From the NCBI GenBank assembly GCA_034696485.1, contig JAQIWT010000676.1, forward strand, positions 1 through 16,456: 16,456 bases of DNA. Direction: 5' to 3'. Positions within the stretch are counted from its first letter, which is position 1; each line of letters starts with the position of its first letter. This document shows positions 8,840-16,456 of the stretch, piece by piece. A model generated the notes under the pieces. That model was not told where the DNA came from and searched no databases. It worked only from the letters and a program-made list of their open reading frames with translations. The stretch comes from Isohypsibius dastychi (lineage: Eukaryota; Tardigrada; Eutardigrada; Parachela; Isohypsibiidae). The translations under genes and the position numbers were made by a program.

Positions 8840-9335
8840 AGACTTCCGAACACAGGCAAAGACGGCCCGGCCAACACTGGCCACGCCATGCCCGGCCTGA
8901 CAAACTCAGGCGTTCTGAGCAAAGCCAGGGCTACGACCGGCCCGTCAGAACCAAACCATGCCCTGCCAGCCACGCAAACCAAGGCCTTGGCACCCCAAGC
9001 CAAGTTGAGCACCCACACGCATAGTCAAGCGCAAAACCGTGCTCAGCTAAACCAAGCCAAATTGGTCTGGCCGGACCGAATGGGGCAACCACCATCCGTT
9101 CCTGAACCAGATCAACCCCGCACGGCAACGCCAGGCTCAGCAAAGCTAAGCATGGATACGCCAATCCAAGCCAAACCAAAACTCAAATTAAGCTGAAACC
9201 AAGCCAAGCTGAGTTCAAACCAAATCAAGCTTAGCTGACATCAAGCTTGGCTTACGCAAAGCCAAGCCAAGCCAGAACCAAGCCGTGCCAAAACCTCAGG
9301 ACCCTGAAACCGACCAAGCTCAGACCGGGCAATAC
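8840..9335. repeat. Degenerate A/C-rich repeat tract (AAGCC / CCAAGC units)
   Basis: The plus strand is rich in A and C and built from imperfect repeats of AACCAAGCC, AAGCCAAGC and CAAGCTTAGCTGA, densest at 9160-9300. The strong strand asymmetry keeps several frames open for 70-100 codons, but their products are low-complexity and shift between frames, so I do not call them genes. It is probably a decayed minisatellite. Confidence 0.7.
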
Positions 9336-10374
9336 CAAGAACTCCCGCAATTACGATCTAATGTGTGGCTCAGAAAAAACTGGCACGACTTTGTTTCTAG
9401 AACAGCGCCGCGTAGAGGCGCGCGCTGGCTCGTTTAGATTATATCATTAGTAAGTTGGCAATGAAAGACAAACCCAAAAGGCTTCACTAATCAACAGACA
9501 CTGCAAAACTAGCGCATCCGTAAAATTAGCCATCCTTGGGCTGAATACAGTTCTGATATAGGTCAGTGTTTTCTGCCAGGTGACCACACCCAGTCGATCC
9601 CTGAATGGGCGTGGTTGCTCAACGCTCAAAGGCCGATCAGCTTTCTTATGGTAACGTTAATCGGAGGTCAAACCATCGGTTAATCAATATGTCCCAGTTC
9701 GCTGAGCAAAGGACTTTTTGCTCCCGATTTATGAATTAAGCATGAGGTAATGCATATCATACGTCAAGCTCTAGCAGTGCAAGGGTAAATACAACAAATA
9801 CTGGTGAGCAAAGGAATACTTGCACTTGCGTATAACCCAAGAGATAAAAAAAATATTTTAGGCAGTCGAAATTTTTCGGCATCTCTTTCCTCTCTGTCTG
9901 TGAAATTGCACTGAGTGGAATGTTCAACAACAATACTGATATGATAGGAGAATGTGGCCTAAATCAAAGTTGCACCTAAAGGTCGAAGAACCAGCATCTA
10001 ACATGCCTATGGCATTCGACATCAAAGTTTTCTCGTCTTAACAGTATAAAGGCTGTACGGCCATGTTCTTTCTTATTTTGCTGTATCCTCTTTACTTAAT
10101 TTTATTTTCAGCATTGAAGATGAATCCTCAAACGATGAGCGTAGTTTTCATTGGCATGGTAAGACAAATCCACCACAATTTTTCAGCTGTGTTCAATAAA
10201 CGATGTCCTCCGAGTTGCAGCTTGCATTTATGGAACTTGGGCCGCTTCTGTTGAATATACGACAACTTGTCCAGCTGATGGTAAGAAAGAATTTCATTTT
10301 ACTTCGGGTGTTCAAGTACGAGGACATACCTGTGGCTTGTTCCACTTATCTTTTCTCCCTGCGACTTGAATCAG
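9336..10374. other. Intergenic stretch, nothing recognised
   Basis: No gene, tRNA or clear repeat was seen on either strand. A short CG-rich patch lies near 9404-9426. All open frames are about 60 codons and match no family. Confidence 0.4.
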
Positions 10375-11077
10375 AGAGCGCCCTAGTGCTTTAGAAATGT
10401 ATTTAAAGTACATCAATTTTAATACAAAATGGCCATTTTTGAATTAAAATGTATCAGTTCTAATCAATTTTAATGGCACTGGATTTTTTTATAACAATCA
10501 AAATCAATTTCAATGAAACTGGATTGACTAAAAATCAATTTTAATTCAAAGTCTTCTCTTGAACCAAACCAGTACATTACAATGTTTTGGTGAAGCAGTT
10601 TTTTCGTGAGCGGGTGTGCAAAACTTGATAGACCGGATCAAACTGATCCTGAAGTACTCAATCAACACATCCCGTCTCAATCAAGCGTGATCATTCCTTC
10701 CAAACCCGAGGTCGTTGCAAATGAACGTCCGGATTGTTGACGTTCACGAATTGTTTTTCCCAGTTGTTCTTTACCAGAATAAGTTTGTTTGATCATCTGC
10801 GCAACCATGAGTGATTTTGCGCAAAAATCAGGATGTCTAGCTGTGTTTGTTGTTACGTCCATTTATTTTCATTGCTGATTGTTTCCGACGCTTCACAAAT
10901 CAATACATTTAAATGTAGTTTTCTGTTGAATTTGAATGCAGTTTAAATCAAATTTAAATCCAGTTCACCAGGAAAAATTCAATCAAAATCAATTTTATTC
11001 CCGGATTCTCGTCAAACATTTTAATTCAATCAAATCTAAAGGGAAAAGCATACATTTTTAAAGCACTAGAGCGCCCT
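10375..11077. mobile_element. Non-autonomous DNA-transposon-like element with TIRs and 10-bp flanking direct repeat
   Basis: The element proper is 10385-11067 (683 bp). Its left end reads AGTGCTTTAGAAATGTAT and its right end, on the minus strand, AGTGCTTTAAAAATGTAT: 17 of 18 identical. Directly outside both ends is AGAGCGCCCT (10375-10384 and 11068-11077), an exact 10-bp direct repeat expected of a target-site duplication. Duplications of 9-10 bp are typical of Mutator-like elements and 8 bp of hAT elements. The interior is AT-rich, with repeated AATCAATTTTAAT-like motifs near both ends, and has no transposase-like frame. One caution: the flank is itself nearly palindromic (8 of 10), so it could instead be part of a longer imperfect TIR. 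Confidence 0.75.
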
Positions 11078-11280
11078 CCCTTTTGGAAAAATCTTGCATC
11101 GAGTGTAGAATGATCCTAGCGCCACCTGGTGCTCGCTTCACGTTTCAAAACAATGGCGAATTTGTTCTTCTAAATTCAGAAAATCACGGTCTGTATCCAT
11201 TCAACATCTTATTTTCGCCATACGTCGGATCAGAAAAGTTCAAGCATGATTGCTTCGGTCAGCCTAAATAGGCAGGTTTT

Positions 11281-11705
11281 AATCCACGAAACGCAAAACA
11301 GCGGCGAAAGAAGTTGTAACTCTTCTAACCTCAACGTTTCCGGCTCCACCGGTTCTTTCCATTGGTACTCGAATAAAACGATGGGCGACCATAGGTTCTA
11401 GGGCAACAGCGAATCTGCTACCACGCAAGCCAAATTTTCTGTGATCCAAAAGAAAGATGTTCACCATGAGCTTTAAAAACAACGTTGAACCTGAATCAAA
11501 AGTTCACTGAAGTCAGCCAGATCTCCGGGAGAGATCTGACGTAAGTGGCGGAACTTTCACCGTTTGTGAAAATCACGCCATCATGGTCATCGGGTTCAAA
11601 CAAACCATCCAGGGAAGAACGGTTATGAACAGCTACAATTTGGTGATGTCCTATAGTGGCTTTTTCCGTTCGGTATTCTTCGGGGAAATCCGAGATTTAT
11701 GTAAA
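11281..11705 (-). other. Coding-like minus-strand stretches, not recognised
   Basis: Two minus-strand frames read like protein but have no firm gene model. One runs from about 11705 to a TGA at 11498-11496 and includes GHHQIVAVHNRSSLDGLFEP and DDHDGVIFTNGESSATYV. The other follows a possible acceptor (TTTTGGATCACAG) near 11450 and ends in TAA at 11281-11279; it includes RGSRFAVALEPMVAHRFIRV and MERTGGAGNVEV. The second faintly recalls a Calx-beta-type strand pattern, which is a guess. A GTCAGA donor and TTTTGATTCAG acceptor could join them, but the phases do not match the second frame. Both may be chance or remnants of a decayed gene. Confidence 0.25.
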
Positions 11706-13360
11706 GGAAATGACTTCTGCCTTCTCCATAGATTCATATGGATATGGAAATAGAACAAACACACCTTGATGTGTCTTGCAGAAAGGCATTTTTAACTCTA
11801 CTTCGTGCAAAGGTCCCAGGAATCGAAAGACAGACTACGCAATGCTCGTTTCTTACTTGACCACAAGTTTCCGCCAGCACACTCCCCATTACCGGTGTGC
11901 CGTAAAAGCTTATTGGAAACACTTTGGCAAGCTCATACGTATTGAAATGCTTGATTCCAGATAAGGATGCTGGATGTGTCTAATCAGAACTATGGTAGCT
12001 TAATCAGAACACTGATATTTGTCGAATCAACGAAATAGGATCATTCTCCTACACAGATGACGCACGTACGACATGTCGACTCGTTCTGTTGATGACGTTA
12101 ATCTGCGCTCTCCATAAAGTATCTGTCAGTTTCTTACAAAGCTGATATTGCTGCAGATCAATTTATGATAGATTTCAAAGGAAATTACGCTTTACAAGGT
12201 ATGGTAATTCATTGCTCAATCTTAGCATTTCGTCGCATTATCCGCGAAGGTCCTTTCTTTCCTCCTTAACGTGAAGTGGACATTTAAGTATCGAAAGATA
12301 GGACTAGAGCGCAGCACCAATGACCAAGAACTGCAATCACGTGGATAACCTTATTTGCATGGCCAGGTCGGGATCTACGGTACTGTACACTGCCAAGCTG
12401 CAGGTGGCCCTGTCAGTCGGCACCCACACAGGAGAAGTTTATAGCTACTACAAAATGTGAATGAGCTCGATAGACCAGAAGCATTGAAGGAACATTGTCT
12501 ACACTGCTCCTGTATAGACTTGCCAGGCTATGGGTCTGGTTTGCTTTGACCGTGCAGACTCGGATCGCGGCCATGCAATATCAAGTCTTTTTATTCCTTC
12601 TACAACTAGCATATTGGAAAAACCAACATAAAATTCGTGATCCATCAGCTAGTTGGTGTTGCTGCAATATTTGCTTCGGTTTCTACACTTTGTGAATTGG
12701 GGTTAAAACGGTTACCTGGCAGCTGGCATAGATTTGATCGTTTGTACACTTATTCTACATAGCCTTCATTCAGTGGCTCTAGCTTCAAGGCTAGTTCACG
12801 CTTTCAGAGGATAAGAGATGGCGGGAAAAAATGCAGGCAGGATTTTAAAACTGAGCACTTTCCGAAAATCCAACCTCCACCTCTTAACAGAATGAAAGCC
12901 GTAACTATTTTAGCTTTCTTTTGAATGGTGATGAAAAGGCTTGACAGGAACAGCAGTTAACGATATGTGTTGCAGGTTCTTTTGTACCCATGTCGACGTT
13001 GGTAATTTTTACAGAGACTCGCTGGGTTGGTTCCGGAAGGTTTCCGTACAAATGAACGAACAATAAACAACATGTGACACAGCTCAGCTGGGCACCTTAC
13101 ACAAAAACCCAGGATGCAAGACCCGGTTAATTTTTCATCAAAGTTATTTTACTCCAGTCCTGCGTTTGACTTGCGTATCAAGCCATATCAGTGTAATTCC
13201 ATCCCGCATGCTTCTCAGAAACAGCCGAGGGTAAATTAGTGATGACCAAGCAAAGAGCATTGGCATTACGCTGGATGCGACCAATGTAGTACAGCTGAGC
13301 CACATCTCTGAGGCAATTCAATCTGGCTAATGGGAGATTGATACGTTCAACATTTCTTTG
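11706..13360. other. Intergenic stretch, nothing recognised
   Basis: No exon with a recognisable motif, tRNA, repeat array or transposon end was found. Open frames of 60-66 codons occur on both strands at about the chance rate. The last part is the 5' flank of the receptor gene. Confidence 0.4.
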
Positions 13361-13365
13361 TCAGT
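13361..13365 (+). promoter_or_regulatory. Possible initiator TCAGT
   Basis: TTGTCAGTCATT contains the arthropod-style initiator TCAGT, about 50 nt before the receptor's ATG at 13414. No TATA box accompanies it. This short motif is common by chance. Confidence 0.2.
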
Positions 13366-13413
13366 CATTATTCTTCGTACCTAATACCACCTTGGTGAAA
13401 TTGCTCGGCAAAA

Positions 13414-15765
13414 ATGACTTGCATGAGAAGAGGTTTTGTCCTGACGATCCTCCTGTTGACCTTCGGCCGTTCCTCAGATGCGCTGCCGCAGCTGACCATT
13501 GTGTCGTTCGGTTCTGGACCAATGGCTAGCGTCGGCTCGGAGATCACAGTCAGCATCATCACAGTGGCACTCGAGACCTTCTCTGTTCAGTATCCACAAG
13601 TTTTCCACAACTACACTTGGGTAGCCAAATCTGGCCCAGAGGGCGACTGCTCACCCAAGGGGGCCGACATTACGGTGACCAAGGTTCTGGAGGTCCTAGA
13701 GACCGGAATATTACGTCAGTCCGAAAGCACTCCGATCATCATAGCAGGGGGTAATGTCAATCCTTATTCTACGTGACAACTAGGACAATATCAATGTTTG
13801 ATTTCTGTAGTTTGTTTGAGTCTACCCTTGGTCGCTGATATTGCTCGTGGTAAGAACGGAGGTCGCATATTTTTTATTTGGTTTCAACCCAACTAATTTC
13901 AGAACTGGATGTTTTCACCTTTTCCACGTGAGATCTCAATGATCATATCAAAGTGCCTGCCAAGTGACATGGTTGTTACCTTTAGCATAGCCACGGACGA
14001 TCTGGCTAATAACCGTCGTCGCTTTCCAACATTACTCCCAGTCCAAACCTCTCCGACGGAAAATTCCAGGGCAATCGTAGCGCTGATGAGCCTGTATGAA
14101 TGGACATTTATAACCGTGATTCAGGACATGGTGTCGAAAAGCCCTTATTCCGGTCGTGTTTCACAGCAGTGTGCCCCACACATCGCGACGCTCCGCAGCG
14201 CAACCCCGCGGATTCAGAGCGTAGTGATCAAGGTGGACTCTTCTGAGAGACGGGACTGGGTCGCAGCACTGAACAAGGCATTTGCTTTTTCTCGAAGTGA
14301 GTAAAGGGTTTCGATCTCTTGAACCATGACATAAACTCCTCTGTGCGCAGTTGTCCTTATCTGCACCACCAACGAAGAACTCCGTGTTGCACTGGTATGT
14401 ATTGTTGCAGATGCATTAGATTCGTGTTGTAACATCGATTTGATTCGTAGTTCACAGCAGCGAGAAATAATTTGACAGATGGAAACCACGTGCGTATTCT
14501 ACATTTGATGCGTTCGCTGACCGTATGTGCTTCTGGCTAAGGTTTTCCATTTCGTTGATTACAGGTATTCATTGCCACTTACCATTCTCAAGTTCCATAT
14601 GACAGACCTTTCTTCTGGCCTAGCTCTGATGGCTTGCCGAAGGAGGTCAGTTTTAGTTTCGACTGGTCCAGTGGTTGGTTAAATATTTTTCGTTTTTGCA
14701 GTTGTTGAATACCGCTTTTGAGTGTGTGTTTTTCATTCGAACCAAGCAGATTGAGTGGGATCATTTAACAAGCACCACAAGCAGAATTCTTGAGAAGCGA
14801 AAAGAGCTTTATGGATTCCCCATAGACCCGGAAAACCAGGTTTCAAGGGCAAAGTTCTTCTCTGCTTTAAGACTCTGCTTAGCAATGTTTATTTCTGGTT
14901 TCAGTATAACGAATTCGGGCTGCCAACATATGAAGCTATTGAGATGATTGCCAAAGTAAGTTCCCTCAAAAACCAAAGTACTCATTACAGAACTTCTTAG
15001 TCTTGTTTTTCTTACAAGAGTTCTCGAATGTGAATGAGTGCGTCTTGAGCAATACTTGCATTTTTAGTGTATTTGATAAAATAATGGTTGGGCGCAATGA
15101 GAAAGCTGACTACGGTGATCAAAGATTTAGACAGCTTTCTTGTTACAGGTTCTCGTGGACTGGCAAAATGTCTCACGGATATCCGGTGTCGAGCTACGCA
15201 GTGCCTTCACCAATCGAACCTTTGAATTAAGTACACGTTCAAGGGCATTTACAAAGGAAGGACTACCAGTGCCATCGATCGTACTCCAGAAGTTCTCATC
15301 GCAAAAAGATGGACCACTGGTACAGCGTTACTCTCATAGAAATAACATGGACATAATATACTTGCTCATCCCAGAACCTGGCGGTGTTCGACACCCAGCT
15401 CAACGCATTCATATTCAATCCACCATGTTCATGGGATACGGTCTGGGACGGGGTTCGGCCACCAGATGATCGACCAGCATGCGGGTTCCAAGGAGAGAAG
15501 TGTGTTCCAAAAAGTGAGCTGTGGAGCATTCTAGGAGTATGTCTGCCAGCACTCGTTACGATTGGAGCATTATGGTATCAGGCTGTTAATCTGATTTCAT
15601 TCCTTTCCAAACGTACTGCGATTCCGTAGGTGGAAATTTACTTTGCTAAAGCGAGAACTGAACTCGTGGTGGAACCTAGCACCCGACAGTTTCGTCCAGT
15701 GGAAAACGATGGAATACAGTGGTACTGGAACCAAGAGTATTCAGTTTACCATCAGTACCATCTAA
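13414..15765 (+). CDS. Receptor guanylyl cyclase-like protein: ANF-receptor ectodomain and one membrane segment
   Basis: Exons: 13414-13750, 13811-13849, 13903-14296, 14351-14394, 14451-14489, 14565-14645, 14702-14839, 14905-14955, 15149-15319, 15375-15574, 15630 onward. Apart from exon 3, all join in phase with introns of 53-193 nt. The product starts with a signal peptide (RRGFVLTILLLTFGRSSDA). The periplasmic-binding-like ectodomain shows GGVCLSLPLVADIAR, FSIATDD, VLICTTNEELRVAL, ARNNLTDGNH then VFIATYHSQVPYDRPFFWP, and NRTFE. Next come PPDDRPACGFQGEKC, a membrane helix (SILGVCLPALVTIGALW) and KREL..WW. This is the order of natriuretic-peptide-type receptor guanylyl cyclases, which bind a ligand outside and make cGMP inside. 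After the helix only about 43 codons are readable, to TAA at 15763-15765. A donor at 15755 could splice to 15933, in phase, and run to 16129. No kinase-homology or cyclase domain is present. It is truncated, a clearance-type receptor, or continues beyond the window. Confidence 0.85.
13903..13964 (+). other. Ambiguous start of receptor exon 3 (frame break or very small intron)
   Basis: Exon 2 ends in phase 1, and the acceptor at 13902 then reads ELDVFTFST and a stop (TGA at 13928-13930 region), while the conserved downstream frame is one register away. Two splices repair it: donor GTGAGA at 13928 to CCAAG at 13964 (37 nt), or donor GTTTTC at 13911 to CAAAG at 13953 (43 nt). Both are shorter than any other intron here. 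A real frameshift is the alternative. Confidence 0.55.
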
Positions 15766-15932
15766 CCACATCACTTTCATCAGGTCCTCTAAGAGACAAA
15801 AAATCTAGCGCTAGAGTCTGTGATTTTTTTTTGTTCCGACACTTCGGTTATCCTCAGATCATACACCCCTATAGTTTACCTAACTTCCCTGTTCCTAAAA
15901 TGTGAATAACGTGCTTGTACTGAGAATCCAAG

Positions 15933-16129
15933 ACCATAAAACACGAAGGCCACCAAAACGGTCACTGAAGCTTGTAGCTTCACAATACGGACACCTCACC
16001 CATATTTCTGTTGGTCTGTCAACTCGAGTGACCAGACCCGGCAAAGCTGTCACATGGTGTATGGTACAGTTCGTTTCTATTTGTAGATTGAAGTCTTTGA
16101 GTTTTAAACTTGTACTTGGCCAGTTTTGA
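15933..16129 (+). CDS. Possible extra receptor exon after the membrane segment
   Basis: After CCAAG at 15932 an open frame continues in phase from a donor at 15755 and ends in TGA at 16129. It reads RSLKLVASQYGHLTHISVGL then STRVTRPGKAV. Basic and Ser/Thr-rich sequence is usual between the membrane helix and the kinase-homology domain of receptor cyclases, but no glycine loop or VAVK-like motif is visible. The implied intron of 178 nt is possible. The similarity is too weak to be sure. Confidence 0.25.
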
Positions 16130-16145
16130 ACGATTCTCGCAAAAC

Positions 16146-16151
16146 TTTATT
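16146..16151 (-). promoter_or_regulatory. Polyadenylation signal AATAAA of the GTPase gene
   Basis: A minus-strand AATAAA lies about 52 nt past the GTPase stop codon at 16205-16203, a usual distance for a 3' UTR. It overlaps the 3' side of the convergent receptor gene. Confidence 0.6.
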
Positions 16152-16202
16152 CACGGAGGAAACATCATGAACTGTTTATGATAGACGTCAGCACGGCTTC
16201 GA

Positions 16203-16456
16203 CTAGACAATTTGACAAGAAATGCGTTTGGGACGGTAGTCTTTCGGGAACAACAACGCGCGAACCGCTTCCTCAAAAACATGTTTCAGCCCTTTCTGCG
16301 TCAGCGATGAGCATTCTAGATAACGGGCAGCGCGAATTTTATGAGCCAGCTTCTGGCCTTGTTCCTTGCGGATGAATGCAAGCGGTGAGTCAGGAGAATA
16401 ATCTCTCATAGCATTCGGGTCATCGCGCAAGTCAATCTTTGTCCCGACAAGCAGGA
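16203..16456 (-). CDS. Rho-family small GTPase (Cdc42/Rac/TC10 type), C-terminal part
   Basis: The minus strand is open from the right edge to TAG at 16205-16203, giving 83 codons plus a partial one; the N-terminal half, with the P-loop and switches, lies outside. LLVGTKIDLRDD carries the G4 guanine-specificity motif TKxD, followed by the Rho-specific insert helix region (PNAMRDYSPDS, KEQGQKLAHKI), then YLECSSLTQKGLKHVFEEA with the G5 motif. The protein ends in RISCQIV, a CaaX box for prenylation, so the product should sit on membranes and regulate actin. LRDDP and TQKGLK resemble Cdc42, and EQGQKLA resembles TC10; the polybasic tail of Rac1 is absent. The visible part has no intron. It is convergent with the receptor, about 75 nt from the farthest receptor stop at 16129. 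The family call is firm; the subfamily is not. Confidence 0.93.
   Translation of the reverse strand, partial: LLVGTKIDLRDDPNAMRDYSPDSPLAFIRKEQGQKLAHKIRAARYLECSSLTQKGLKHVFEEAVRALLFPKDYRPKRISCQIV

Noticed and set aside
8487-9196. Several 60-100-codon open frames on both strands
   Set aside because: They lie in the 32-nt repeats and the A/C-rich tract; the products simply mirror the repeat period and strand bias.
13909-14304. Separate gene starting at the Met at 13909
   Set aside because: It is the middle of the receptor ectodomain; flanking exons join to it by splice phase and motif order.
15630-15905. Unspliced frame starting near 15630 (VEIYFAKARTEL)
   Set aside because: In the spliced frame the same bases read WWKFTLLKRELNSWW, which matches the juxtamembrane segment; the other frame is a shadow.
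1-16456. tRNA or rRNA genes
   Set aside because: I looked for T-loop and anticodon-arm patterns on both strands and saw no convincing cloverleaf; a covariance-model search would be decisive.

Overview
The window looks like nuclear DNA of a small invertebrate with a compact genome. Genes are split into short exons by GT-AG introns, mostly 50-80 nt long, and the gene families are animal ones: haem peroxidase, DOMON/copper monooxygenase, natriuretic-peptide-type receptor and Rho GTPase. Acceptors lack the rigid nematode TTTTCAG form. A tardigrade, rotifer or small arthropod would fit; the sequence alone does not decide. Exon models were joined by hand from reading frame, splice phase and family motifs.

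Layout. (1) 1-390, minus: an unrecognised AT-rich open frame running off the left edge. (2) 876-2252, minus: two exons of an animal haem peroxidase, missing the family's 5' and 3' parts. (3) about 2593-7440, minus: a DBH/MOXD1-like copper monooxygenase with nine well-supported exons (454 codons). It breaks off near its C-terminus in a stretch of homopolymers and G-rich repeats. One of its introns is about 2 kb and holds a 32-bp inverted repeat. (4) 7441-13413: about 6 kb without a confident gene. It holds a CCAAT/E-box cluster, an array of 32-nt hairpin-forming tandem repeats, a degenerate A/C-rich repeat tract, a 683-bp transposon-like element with terminal inverted repeats and a 10-bp flanking direct repeat, and weak coding-like stretches on the minus strand. 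(5) 13414 to about 15765, plus: a receptor with signal peptide, ANF-receptor ectodomain, Cys-rich juxtamembrane motif and one membrane segment, as in receptor guanylyl cyclases. (6) 16203-16456, minus: the C-terminal end of a Cdc42/Rac/TC10-like GTPase running off the right edge, convergent with the receptor.

There is no operon. The peroxidase and monooxygenase lie in the same direction and are both extracellular or secretory-pathway redox proteins, but no functional link can be shown. The points most worth following up are the receptor that meets a convergent GTPase gene before any kinase-homology or cyclase domain, the transposon-like element, the hairpin repeat array, and the broken ends of the two redox genes around a low-complexity junction.
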